From NCBI GenBank assembly GCA_937915975.1, contig CALGGL010000364.1:1-16895 (forward strand): a DNA stretch of 16,895 nt, given 5' to 3'. Numbering within the stretch: position 1 is the stretch's first letter; each line of letters starts with the position of its first letter. The stretch is from an uncultured Lachnospiraceae bacterium (lineage in GTDB: Bacteria; Bacillota; Clostridia; Lachnospirales; Lachnospiraceae). The position numbers and the translations under genes are program-made. The notes beneath the pieces are model-generated. The model saw only the letters and a program-made list of their open reading frames with translations. It had not been told where the DNA came from and ran no database searches. Shown piece after piece: positions 1 to 7,980 of this stretch.

Positions 1-784
1 CATCTATGCTTATACCGCAATCAGGACACGAAAAGCTATCAGAGAAGTTATGCATATCTCCTCCGATTACATCCACCTTAAGAAGTCCCTCAGACATCTT
101 AAGAACTGTCTCTATCGATTCACCAAGTCTTAATTCTATGCCTTCTTTAACCGCAAGTCTGTCCACAACTATATCAATATTGTGTTTTTTGTTTTTATCA
201 AGCTCTATATCTTCACTTAGGTCGTATAAGCTCCCATCAATTATTGCCCTGACAAAACCGCTTTTTCTCGCCTGTGCAATAAGCTTTGTATGCTCACCCT
301 TTCTCCCTCTTATAACCGGAGCAAGAAGCTGGAACTTTGTTCCGGCAGGAAGTTCCATTATCTCGTCCACCATCTGGTCAACCGTCTGTCTCACTATCTC
401 CTTACCGCAATTTGGACAATGCGGTATTCCTATACGTGCATATAAAAGTCTCAGATAATCATAAATCTCAGTTACGGTTCCCACTGTTGAACGCGGGTTT
501 CTGTTGGTTGATTTTTGATCAATGGATATAGATGGAGAAAGACCTTCTATGGAATCAACATCCGGCTTATCCGACAACCCAAGGAATTGTCTTGCATAAG
601 AAGAAAGGGACTCCATATACTTTCTTTGTCCTTCGGCATATATGGTATCAAAAGCCAGCGATGATTTGCCCGAACCCGAAAGTCCGGTCAAAACCACAAA
701 TTTATCTCTCGGTATCTTTATATCAATATTTTTCAGATTGTGCTCTCTGGCACCCTTTATCGTAATGTACTTATGGTCACTCAT
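1..784 (-). CDS. uvrA: UvrABC excinuclease subunit A, N-terminal part (cut by left edge)
   Basis: This is the ATP-dependent damage-recognition subunit of nucleotide excision repair. It loads UvrB onto lesions in the cytoplasm. About 261 residues are visible, running off the left edge without a stop. The protein begins [19 protein letters not shown]. Walker A (GLSGSGKS) is at residues 34-41, followed by the UvrA-typical SSYARQFLG and the [19 protein letters not shown] block. The first zinc cysteine pair is CPNCG near residue 118, and a second pair (CPDCG) lies at the window edge. The start codon (784-782) follows GGAGAGATAGA and lies one base after the stop of the upstream small gene. Translational coupling is therefore likely, in an operon uvrB - small membrane protein - uvrA. 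The identification is certain. The C-terminal two thirds are not in the window. Confidence 0.97.
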   Translation of the reverse strand, partial: MSDHKYITIKGAREHNLKNIDIKIPRDKFVVLTGLSGSGKSSLAFDTIYAEGQRKYMESLSSYARQFLGLSDKPDVDSIEGLSPSISIDQKSTNRNPRSTVGTVTEIYDYLRLLYARIGIPHCPNCGKEIVRQTVDQMVDEIMELPAGTKFQLLAPVIRGRKGEHTKLIAQARKSGFVRAIIDGSLYDLSEDIELDKNKKHNIDIVVDRLAVKEGIELRLGESIETVLKMSEGLLKVDVIGGDMHNFSDSFSCPDCGISID

Positions 785-785
785 T

Positions 786-1094
786 CTATCTCTCCGGCAG
801 GTAGTCATTCTTCAGCTTTTCAAGCTTCTCAACATATTTTTTCATAGTTCTTTCAAGGTCATTTTTCGTCTTCTCAAGGTCTATTTTATTTTTTTTGTCA
901 AGCATATACACCGTTCCAACCGCTGTTGCAGCCATAGTTGCAAAAAGACACATTGCTATAATCTTCTTTTTTCTCTTTTTGCAATATCTTTCCTCTTCAA
1001 TTATGTTTTCTTCTTCCTCAAGCACATCAGCAACATCCTCAACAGGAATATTACATCTCATTGAAATCTCGGAAATCATCTCATCTCTATACAT
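786..1094 (-). CDS. Small single-pass membrane protein with C-terminal coiled coil, between uvrB and uvrA
   Basis: I do not recognise this 102-residue protein. Residues 1-35 are acidic and helical ([20 protein letters not shown]), resembling a short UBA- or helix-turn-helix-like bundle. Next comes a basic stretch (KKRKKK, 39-44), a single hydrophobic segment (about 45-65), and a charged heptad-like C-terminal tail ([20 protein letters not shown]) that could be a coiled coil. The positive residues before the helix suggest an N-inside topology. The start has an excellent AGGAGG site seven bases upstream. The stop is one base before the uvrA start, so the gene is co-translated with uvrA. That coupling suggests either a role near DNA repair or only shared expression. 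No function is claimed. Confidence 0.8.
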   Translation of the reverse strand: MYRDEMISEISMRCNIPVEDVADVLEEEENIIEEERYCKKRKKKIIAMCLFATMAATAVGTVYMLDKKNKIDLEKTKNDLERTMKKYVEKLEKLKNDYLPER

Positions 1095-1198
1095 TTTCGT
1101 ATCCTCCTTTTATCTTATAAATATTATTTACATATTTTATTATTAGCATTTAAAGATGAATTATTAATTATTTAATCAAAGTCTTGGCAATCAAAGAA

Positions 1199-3193
1199 CT
1201 ATAAATCATAATCTCTAAGTTTAACCTTAAGTTCCTTAAGTTCATCTCTTATAATGGCAGCATTTTCAAAGTCAAGCTCTGCCGCAGCCTTATTCATACG
1301 CTTGGTAAGTCTTTCTATCTCAGCCTTAAGTTCTTTTTTAGTCATGGATTCAGGATCCTTTGAATACTTACGGCTGTTTTTAACTTCTTCCTCATCAAGC
1401 TCAACCGATATGATATCCCTTATATTTTTCTTAATGGTCTCCGGTGTTATATTATGCTCCTTATTATATTCATCCTGAAGCTTTCTTCTTCTGTTTGTTT
1501 CTTCGATGGCATTTTTCATGGAGTCGGTTATAACATCAGCATACATTATAACATGTCCGTCTACATTTCTCGCTGCTCTTCCTATGGTCTGAACAAGTGA
1601 GGTTTCCGAACGAAGGAAGCCCTCCTTATCGGCGTCGAGTATGGCAACAAGTGTAATCTCAGGTATATCAAGACCTTCACGAAGAAGATTAATTCCCACA
1701 AGCACATCAAATACACCGAGTCTTAAATCCCTTACTATCTCAATTCTCTCAAGAGTGTCTATATCTGAATGAAGATACTTAACCTTAATATCAAGCTGCT
1801 TCATATAATCCGTCAGGTCCTCAGCCATACGCTTGGTAAGTGTCGTTACAAGGATTTTATGCCCCTGCTCGGTTTCCTTTCTCACCTCGGCCACAAGGTC
1901 ATCTATCTGTCCCTCAACAGGTCTTACGTCAATCACAGGATCCAGAAGTCCCGTAGGTCGTATAATCTGCTCAACACGGTTTTCCTCATGCTCGCTCTCA
2001 TAGGTTGAAGGAGTGGCAGAAACATACATTATCTTATCTACCCTTTCTTCGAACTCTTCAAAATTAAGAGGTCTGTTATCAAGAGCCGAGGGAAGTCTGA
2101 AGCCATAATCCACCAGTGTCTGCTTTCTGGCTCTGTCACCTGCATACATTCCCCTTATCTGTGGAAGTGTAATATGAGACTCGTCAATAATTATAAGGTA
2201 ATCATCATTAAAAAACTTAATAAGGGTATTCGGTGTTGCTCCCGGTTCAAGTCCCGCAAGAATTCTCGAATAATTCTCAACACCTGAGCAAAAACCTGTT
2301 TCCTTAAGCATCTCCATGTCAAATTCCGTGCGTTCTTTAATCCTTTGAGCCTCAAGAAGCTTGTCGTTTTCTTTGAAATATTTAACTCTTTCCTCAAGCT
2401 CTTCCCCTATATCAACAATTGCTTTCTCAAGCTTATCACTTGCAACAACATAATGCGAAGCCGGAAATATACAGGCAAAAGAAAGAGATTTTTTAATTTC
2501 TCCGGTAAGCGGATCAAATTCGACTATCCTGTCTATCTCATCCCCGAAAAATTCTATCCTTAAACCATCCTCAAAGGTTGAAACAGGAAGAACATCCACA
2601 ACATCACCCTTTACGCGAAAGTTTCCTCTTGAAAAGTCCATATCATTTCTTGTGTACTGTATATCAACGAGCTCTCTTATAACCGTATCACGATCCTTAT
2701 TCATACCCGGTCTTAAGGAAATCATCATGGACTTATAATCCTCGGGATCACCTATGCCATATATACATGATACAGACGAAACAACAATTACATCTTTCCT
2801 CTCAATAAGAGCAGCCGTTGCACTGTGTCTCATCTTGTCAATTTCATCATTGATCGATGAATCCTTTGCTATATAAGTATCCGTCTGGGGCACATACGCC
2901 TCAGGCTGATAATAATCATAGTAGGAAACAAAATATTCTACTGCGTTATTCGGAAAGAAAGCCTTAAACTCACTGTAAAGCTGTGCCGCCAAGGTCTTAT
3001 TATGAGATATAATAAGTGTAGGTTTATTGATTGCAGCGATAACATTTGCCATGGTAAAGGTTTTTCCGGAGCCTGTAACTCCAAGCAATGTCTGTTGCTT
3101 TTTGCCTTCCTTAAAGCCCTTAACCAAACCCTCTATAGCCTCAGGCTGGTCACCTGTAGGTGCATATTCAGATACCAATTCAAAATGATCCAT
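1199..3193 (-). CDS. uvrB: UvrABC excinuclease subunit B
   Basis: This is the helicase-like damage-verification subunit of nucleotide excision repair, which opens DNA at the lesion and recruits UvrC. The protein has 664 residues, the usual family length, and appears complete. Walker A is GVTGSGKT (38-45). The beta-hairpin that inserts between strands is present ([13 protein letters not shown], about 92-104). The Walker B-type motif is DESH, with SATPS and the late helicase block (QTIGRAARN) following. The C-terminal UVR domain contains the motif [17 protein letters not shown] and binds UvrC. The start ATG is preceded by GAGGA eight bases upstream. The next minus-strand gene begins 104 bases downstream with no convincing terminator between, so an operon with the small membrane protein and uvrA is likely. 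Confidence 0.98.
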   Translation of the reverse strand: MDHFELVSEYAPTGDQPEAIEGLVKGFKEGKKQQTLLGVTGSGKTFTMANVIAAINKPTLIISHNKTLAAQLYSEFKAFFPNNAVEYFVSYYDYYQPEAYVPQTDTYIAKDSSINDEIDKMRHSATAALIERKDVIVVSSVSCIYGIGDPEDYKSMMISLRPGMNKDRDTVIRELVDIQYTRNDMDFSRGNFRVKGDVVDVLPVSTFEDGLRIEFFGDEIDRIVEFDPLTGEIKKSLSFACIFPASHYVVASDKLEKAIVDIGEELEERVKYFKENDKLLEAQRIKERTEFDMEMLKETGFCSGVENYSRILAGLEPGATPNTLIKFFNDDYLIIIDESHITLPQIRGMYAGDRARKQTLVDYGFRLPSALDNRPLNFEEFEERVDKIMYVSATPSTYESEHEENRVEQIIRPTGLLDPVIDVRPVEGQIDDLVAEVRKETEQGHKILVTTLTKRMAEDLTDYMKQLDIKVKYLHSDIDTLERIEIVRDLRLGVFDVLVGINLLREGLDIPEITLVAILDADKEGFLRSETSLVQTIGRAARNVDGHVIMYADVITDSMKNAIEETNRRRKLQDEYNKEHNITPETIKKNIRDIISVELDEEEVKNSRKYSKDPESMTKKELKAEIERLTKRMNKAAAELDFENAAIIRDELKELKVKLRDYDL

Positions 3194-3236
3194 AAGCTTC
3201 CTCGCTTCATATATGCTTTTTATGTGTCGCAGGAAT

Positions 3237-3242
3237 TATTAT
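3237..3242 (-). promoter_or_regulatory. Possible -10 box (TATAAT) for uvrB
   Basis: A perfect TATAAT lies on the minus strand 44 bases upstream of the uvrB start codon. A -35 box at 17-bp spacing would read GTACTT and falls inside the upstream terminator stem, so the -35 match is poor. This is a candidate only. No LexA-type box was recognised next to it. Confidence 0.35.
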
Positions 3243-3249
3243 AACACAG

Positions 3250-3298
3250 TCAAAAAGAAAAGTACAGAACAATCGTTCGATTGTTCCGTACTTTCTTT
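3250..3298 (-). terminator. Rho-independent terminator of the GH13 gene
   Basis: The minus strand shows a long hairpin. GAACAATC and GATTGTTC close a 4-base loop and are continued by GTAC/GTAC and AAA/TTT after one mismatch (stem arms about 3259-3274 and 3279-3294). It is followed on the minus strand by TTTTCTTTTT. It lies just after the GH13 stop codon and before uvrB, separating the two transcription units. Confidence 0.85.
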
Positions 3299-3324
3299 TA
3301 TGATTTTTTTATTATAATTTTCTT

Positions 3325-5421
3325 TTATAAATCACATATCAGCACCGTTGCGGAAATCTTCGGTACAGTTATATGAAGAATATTTCCGTTTATAAGATAA
3401 TCTCTTTTCTCCAGACTATATCCTTCCTCATTAGTTTGAATAATCTGAGTCATAACATTACCGCTGTGGGCTCCGATTCTTCTTACATGAATATCGTGTG
3501 TCTGGTCACTGTAATCATTATTAAGAATCACTATTGCAGCCTGCTTATCCGTAAATCTTCCGTATACAACAACCTTATAACCTCCGTACAGAAATTTCAC
3601 GGAACCTTTCATAAATGCTTCATATTGCTTGTGAATCTTTATTATATCCTTATGGAAATTAATCAAATCCCAATCCTCATGTCCCCAAGGATAGGTTCTT
3701 CTGTTATCGGGATCTGTCCAGCCGCATAATCCCGCCTCATCACCATAATAGATAGTCGGAGCACCCGGCCAGGTCATTTGAAATACAACCGCTTCTCTGA
3801 ATTCTCCTTTATTTATACCCTCATTGGCAGCCTCAGGTCCCATGGTATGAAGTCTGCCGACTTTTTTATTTGTTCTTGTTAAAAATCTCGAGTGATCATG
3901 GTTTGATAGCTCATTCATGGCAATCTCAAGAGAATTTTCATTAAACCTCGACATATGATGTCTCAATGCACCTGTAAATGCATCCGGGTTTCCGAGTAAA
4001 TCACCTCTAAACTCGTCACTGTGTTTTTCAACGCCGGTTAAGAACCATGTTATCGGCTCCATAAAGGCATCATAGTTCATTACCGTATCCCATTGGTCAC
4101 CGAGAAGCCATGATTTTGCATCTCCGTAATGCTCTGCGAGAATTATGGCATTTGGATTAGCTTTTTTAACTCTTTCCCTGAAATCTCTCCAAAATTTATG
4201 ATTGAACTCCTCTGTATATCCAAGATCGGCAGCAACATCAAGTCGCCATCCGTCTGCATTAAACGGCGGTGAAACCCATTTTTCACCTATCCGCATAATA
4301 TATTCATAAAGCTTTTCGGATTCCTCATAATTAAGCTTAGGAAGAGTATCATGTCCCCACCATCCGTTATAAGTAGGGTTGTACGGCCACTGCCATGGAT
4401 CCTGAAACTTAAAGAATGTTCTGTACGGACTTTCCGCATCAACATATGCACCCTTGTCATAGCCCTCCTGATTTTCATATATACATTCCCTGTCCAGCCA
4501 CTTATTAAATGATCCACAATGATTGAAAACTCCGTCAAGGATAATCTTCATTCCTCTTCTGTGTATTTCTTCAACCAGCTTTACAAACAATGCATTACTG
4601 GCTTCAAGATTTTCCTTGCTGGTTACTCTGTTTATATATCTTGTAGATTCCTTATTTGACTTGGAGCCGTCCGGAAGGCAATCTCCTTCATCCTTAACTA
4701 TTACCCCGTAATGTGGATCAATATAGTCATAATCCTGAATATCATATTTGTGATTTGATGGTGAAACAAAGATAGGATTTAAGTAAATTACATCTACTCC
4801 AAGTCCCTGAATGTAATCAAGCTTATCCATAACGCCCTGCAAATCTCCACCATAGAACGATCTTACATCCATAGTATCCGGATATTTGCTCCAATCGGTT
4901 ATACGTCTTGTTCCCTCTCCTATATAGCAATATTCATTATCAAGAACATCATTTGATTTATCACCATTATAAAATCTGTCAACAAATATCTGATAAAATA
5001 CCGCTCCCTTTGCCCATGACGGCACAAAGAAATCAGGAACAATGGTAAAATTATAATCGTTATTGTTGTAGCTTTGTGTACCGAGCTTATTATAGTAACA
5101 TGTAACGTTACCCGACTTTACTACATAATAATAATCAATTTCTTCATTAACCTGAGGAATCGTATACGAATAATAATCAAAGAATTCATTACTGCTTTCT
5201 ATAGACATTCTAAAGCTTTCGCCGTTACAGATAACAAAAACTTCATCAACATTATCCGCAGCGGTTCTGAATCTGAGTTTTACCGGATACCCCTTCGAAA
5301 CCTCGGCAGGAGAACGATAGAATTCCGTCCCGTCAGAAAAAAGGGCGCCAAAATTAAGCGCCATTTTAGTTTTAAACACATAATCAAATACCTTGATAGC
5401 TTTTCTGCCAAAATCTGACAT
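3325..5421 (-). CDS. GH13 family alpha-glucan hydrolase (neopullulanase/alpha-amylase-like), intracellular
   Basis: This is an alpha-amylase superfamily glycoside hydrolase of 698 residues that cleaves alpha-glucosidic bonds in malto-oligosaccharides or related glucans. There is no signal peptide, so a cytoplasmic location is inferred. Residues 1-130 look like an N-terminal beta-sandwich of the type that precedes the barrel in neopullulanases. The catalytic barrel starts at VFYQIFVDRF (141-150). Conserved region I is DGVFNH (296-301), region II is GWRLDVA with nucleophile D395, region III has acid/base E430 in ILAEH, and region IV is NHD with D509. All three catalytic carboxylates are present. 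It is longer than classical neopullulanases, partly through an insertion around 240-275. The start follows GGAGG at a good distance. The gene is monocistronic and ends in its own terminator. Exact specificity cannot be assigned. Confidence 0.93.
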   Translation of the reverse strand: MSDFGRKAIKVFDYVFKTKMALNFGALFSDGTEFYRSPAEVSKGYPVKLRFRTAADNVDEVFVICNGESFRMSIESSNEFFDYYSYTIPQVNEEIDYYYVVKSGNVTCYYNKLGTQSYNNNDYNFTIVPDFFVPSWAKGAVFYQIFVDRFYNGDKSNDVLDNEYCYIGEGTRRITDWSKYPDTMDVRSFYGGDLQGVMDKLDYIQGLGVDVIYLNPIFVSPSNHKYDIQDYDYIDPHYGVIVKDEGDCLPDGSKSNKESTRYINRVTSKENLEASNALFVKLVEEIHRRGMKIILDGVFNHCGSFNKWLDRECIYENQEGYDKGAYVDAESPYRTFFKFQDPWQWPYNPTYNGWWGHDTLPKLNYEESEKLYEYIMRIGEKWVSPPFNADGWRLDVAADLGYTEEFNHKFWRDFRERVKKANPNAIILAEHYGDAKSWLLGDQWDTVMNYDAFMEPITWFLTGVEKHSDEFRGDLLGNPDAFTGALRHHMSRFNENSLEIAMNELSNHDHSRFLTRTNKKVGRLHTMGPEAANEGINKGEFREAVVFQMTWPGAPTIYYGDEAGLCGWTDPDNRRTYPWGHEDWDLINFHKDIIKIHKQYEAFMKGSVKFLYGGYKVVVYGRFTDKQAAIVILNNDYSDQTHDIHVRRIGAHSGNVMTQIIQTNEEGYSLEKRDYLINGNILHITVPKISATVLICDL

Positions 5422-5458
5422 AAAACCTGCCTCCGTTACTTTGATATTAAAAACATTG

Positions 5459-5485
5459 TTTATATTCTAATACATTTACTGTAAA
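5459..5485 (-). promoter_or_regulatory. Weak promoter candidate for the GH13 gene
   Basis: On the minus strand TTTACA (5480-5485) and TATAAA (5459-5464) are separated by 15 bp. This is shorter than ideal and overlaps the 3' end of the kinase remnant. The GH13 gene should need its own promoter because the upstream kinase gene is broken. I see no catabolite-repression operator that I trust here. Confidence 0.25.
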
Positions 5486-5785
5486 TTCTCAAGAATTTTA
5501 TCAACAATTTCAGATACATTATCACTATCCAAATCTGCCACGGCAGCCTTAAGAGTATCTAAGTCCTTACTAATTTCATCAGGTAAAATATAACCGTCAA
5601 GTTTTGCCACGGTTTCATCTGCAACATCGATATCCAATTCCTCTACCGCTTCTTTAAGCATTGTCATCAACGCCTTTATTATTTCAGTATCCGCTTCTTC
5701 TTTTTCTTCATCGGGTTCATTTGAGGCTTCTCCGATCCCCAACACTCCCGAAAGCTTATCCTTATAGCTTCTCCATTTATTTATA
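5476..5785 (-). pseudogene. C-terminal remnant of the hybrid kinase (end of HPt plus tail)
   Basis: The frame reads LINKWRSYKDKLSGVLGIG and ends ...LDSDNVSEIVDKILENLQ. WRSYKDKL matches the last HPt helix usually found in these kinases, and PDEISKDLDTLKAAVADLD matches the acidic helical tail that follows it. The only start-like codon (TTG at 5745) lacks a ribosome site, so an independent 89-residue gene is unlikely. Relative to the kinase core it is in another frame. The core ends DEDKIEAYK-stop at 5777, so the two frames overlap at an AAGCTTATAAA junction. The HPt His-containing helix, normally following EAY, is missing. Confidence 0.75.
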
Positions 5786-7201
5786 AGCTTCTATTTTATC
5801 CTCATCCTCTGAATCAATCAGGTTATCATACTTTTTTTGAAGCTTATCCGCATGAAGAGTAAGTATAGAATAATATTCCTTTATCGCTGAGGAAAGAAGT
5901 TCCTCCTCAGGAAGATGAAGCCATGCAAAATTCCAGTCAAGTCCGTCAACAGCAGGAAGCTCATCAACAGGTGCTCCGTTATAATTTTTTCGTTCTCTCG
6001 CATTTTCCTCCGGAGCAGGAAGCACCTTATCCGGAGATAGGCTTGCTCTGATAGTCTCCTCAAGCTTATCAGAAACAATAGGCTTAGATAAAAATCCTTC
6101 AAAGCCTTCTTTTAAATATTTTTCTTTTGCTCCGATTACCGCATTGGCAGTCAGTACGTAAATCGGTGTATCCTTGCATGGACCATCCTTAAATTCACGT
6201 ATTTTATAAAATGCCTCTATACCATCCATTTCCGGCATCATATGATCCATGAAAATAATATCAAAATGCTGCGTGGTTGCAAGTTCCACAGACTGCTTTC
6301 CGCCGGAAGCCTCGGTAACATTTATCTGCATAGGCTTAAGCAATGATTGGAAAACCTTACGGTTCATATCATTATCATCAACAACCAGCACGTGTGCCTC
6401 AGGTGCAATGAATGCCCTTGAATAAGCATACTTCTTATCCGCATTCTGAATTCTCTCATGGAAATCTCCAATCGGAGTTTCATCAACAATCTTCTGAACA
6501 AGACTGAAGGAAAATGTAGAGCCCTTTCCGTACTCGCTCTTAACATTCATACGGCTTCCCATAAGCTCAAGAATATGCATGGAAATATTCATACCAAGGC
6601 CGGTACCCTCGATGTTTCTGTTACGTTTTTCCTCAATACGCTGAAATACCTCGAAGAGCTTACCCATATCCTCTTCCTTGATACCGATTCCCGTATCCTC
6701 AACCTCAAAGTAAAGACGCACCTCAATGCCCGTAATTTTACATTTTACACGCATCCAGATATTCCCTTCTTTGGTGTACTTCACGGCATTTGTCAAAATA
6801 TTGGTAAGTACCTGACGGATTCTTACATCATCTCCGTAAAGTTTCGAAGGAATAGAGCTGTCTATATCCACATCAAATTCAAGATTTTTTGCCTTAGCCT
6901 TTATGGTAATCATATTTACCAAATCATTTATCATACTGCAAAAATCATAATCAACCGGTATAATCTCCATCTTACCCGATTCAATCTTGGATACATCAAG
7001 TATATCATTTACAAGAGAAAGCAAGGTCTGACCTGCATTATATATATCCATAGCATAATCGCGGATTTCACTTTCGTTACTTTCTCTTAAAATCATCTCA
7101 TCCATACCCAAAACCGCATTGATAGGAGTACGAATCTCGTGAGACATATTCGCAAGGAACTCACTTTTTGCCTCACTTGCCGCGATAGCTCGCTCAGACA
7201 T
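5777..7201 (-). pseudogene. Hybrid histidine kinase core: HisKA, HATPase and receiver domain
   Basis: From the ATG at 7201 this is 474 residues. The dimerisation/phosphoacceptor box is NMSHEIRTP with His21. The N box is NILTNAVKY, the G1 box DTGIGIKEED, and the G2 box GTGLGMNIS. A receiver domain follows, with acidic pair VVDDND, phosphoacceptor Asp in FMDHMMPEMDG, and conserved Lys in LSKPI. The protein ends at the beginning of an HPt domain (DSEDEDKIEAYK). The open frame continues upstream of the ATG (RLVESIDVEKRKRDRLIY), as in longer homologues, and no ribosome site precedes 7201. The ATG is therefore an internal Met of a once longer protein. If translated it would be a soluble kinase-receiver without sensor or HPt. 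I call it part of a pseudogene but cannot exclude residual activity. Confidence 0.75.
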
Positions 7202-7245
7202 ATATATAAGTCTGTCACGTTTTCTTTTTTCAACATCAATACTTT

Positions 7246-7602
7246 CTACCAGACGTCCGTAGCATCCACAACAGAAAGACAGTACCAGCCGTCTAAAATC
7301 TCTGCGGAATAAATTATATAATGATTGTTTTTGTAATATACCTCAAAATAATCGTTATCGGAGGTTTTGAGCTTATTTAAAATTGCAGAGCCGAGTGTTC
7401 CCTTTTCATCACTGTAATTTTTTCCCACTTCCGATGCATCAGAGTGTGCTATAACCATACCGTTTTCACCGATTATTATCTCCATATCGGTATCATTGGA
7501 TATTACTGAGTCCTCGGTTATCATCTGGATTTGATTTAAAGAAGTATCCATGGCAACGACACTTTCCTTGTCACCAAGCATTTTTGAAAGAGATATCATC
7601 AT
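7246..7602 (-). pseudogene. Cache-like sensor domain fragment of the kinase
   Basis: This 118-residue frame reads like the membrane-distal half of a double-Cache extracellular sensor: SVVAMDTSLNQIQMI, then MEIIIGENGMVIAHSD, VGKNYSDE, and YIIYSAEILDGWYCLSVVD. It stops at DATDVW, where the second transmembrane helix should begin. The frame is open upstream to a stop at 7624-7626 without an initiating codon of its own. A good GGGGAGGG site is spaced for an ATG at 7606-7604 in a different frame, which gives only 11 codons (MDDDISFKNAW). The fragment is therefore probably not properly translated. The first transmembrane helix and the N-terminal half of the sensor are not found upstream. Confidence 0.7.
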
Positions 7603-7690
7603 CCATTTAATAACCCTCCCCTATATAATACTTATATCACAGGTCAAAATAGGTGTAAATATATTTTGAAGTCACAAATGAATGGAAAAC

Positions 7691-7730
7691 AAAAGGAGAA
7701 GAGGACAGTCAACGAACGACTGTCCTCTTC
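7691..7730 (-). terminator. Rho-independent terminator-like hairpin
   Basis: A perfect 13-bp stem, GAAGAGGACAGTC (7698-7710) with its complement (7718-7730), closes a 7-base loop. On the minus strand it is followed by CTCCTTTTGTTTT, a moderately good U-tract. No U-tract follows on the plus strand. It sits about 20 bases after the stop of the gene-end scrap at 7750, so it probably once terminated that gene. Confidence 0.7.
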
Positions 7731-7749
7731 GGAGAAGGTATTTTGTTAC

Positions 7750-7809
7750 TTATGGGGTAGCGACCTCAGATGCTTCGTAGTATTTCGTACTCTTTGATAC
7801 TGTAGTGGT
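7750..7809 (-). pseudogene. Possible stranded 3' end of a chromosomal gene
   Basis: On the minus strand one frame reads TTVSKSTKYYEASEVATP and then a stop, with an upstream in-frame stop at 7812-7810. The base composition resembles the chromosomal side, and a terminator hairpin follows directly. This is what would remain if an insertion or deletion cut a gene near its 3' end. I do not recognise the parent gene. The alternative reading is a 29-codon ORF in another frame (7746-7835) without a good ribosome site. Confidence 0.35.
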
Positions 7810-7980
7810 TTAACAATATTTTTCATATCATCCATTTTATCTTTTTTCGTCTATTTATGTGTTTTATTTATTAAAGTGGTGTAAAAATGGTGTATAGCTA
7901 TATCTAATATTCTTTTTTATAACATTAACTTATGTGAATCATATAATAAAAATAGCGTTTTATCATAGTAAATAATTAAT

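Larger units (their letters stand above)
5476..7602 (-). pseudogene. Decayed Cache-type hybrid histidine kinase (three in-gene lesions)
   Basis: Three minus-strand reading frames laid end to end make one recognisable Lachnospiraceae-type membrane hybrid histidine kinase: Cache-like sensor, kinase core plus receiver, then HPt and tail. At each join the frame changes and expected protein is missing. The 5' part (first membrane helix and the start of the sensor) is absent. The second membrane helix and linker are absent near 7202-7250. The HPt segment with its phospho-accepting His is absent near 5745-5785. No fragment except perhaps the first has a plausible ribosome site. Neighbouring genes are intact, so general sequencing error is a poor explanation. 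The fragments are described separately. The interpretation as one ancestral gene rests on family architecture known to me and was not tested by alignment. Confidence 0.8.
7603..7980. other. Gene-free stretch: hairpin, gene 3'-end scrap, composition change
   Basis: No full gene is present. From left to right it holds a ribosome-site-like GGGGAGGG, a strong perfect hairpin (7698-7730), a short minus-strand scrap of normal GC content (about 7746-7812), and then very AT-rich DNA up to the stop of the next gene. A 29-codon minus ORF (7746-7835) and an alternative frame ending YYEASEVATP-stop (7750-7809) both cover the scrap. The second reads more like a protein C-terminus. Confidence 0.6.

Noticed and set aside
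5476..5745. Independent 89-residue acidic protein
   Set aside because: It begins only at a TTG without a ribosome site, and its sequence matches the usual tail of the hybrid kinase upstream.
6458..7090. 210-codon plus-strand open frame
   Set aside because: It is antisense to the kinase core, has no ribosome site, and its sequence has no recognisable protein features.
7746..7835. 29-codon minus-strand ORF (MDDMKNIVKPLQ...)
   Set aside because: It has no good ribosome site and overlaps the better-looking gene-end frame; too short to support.
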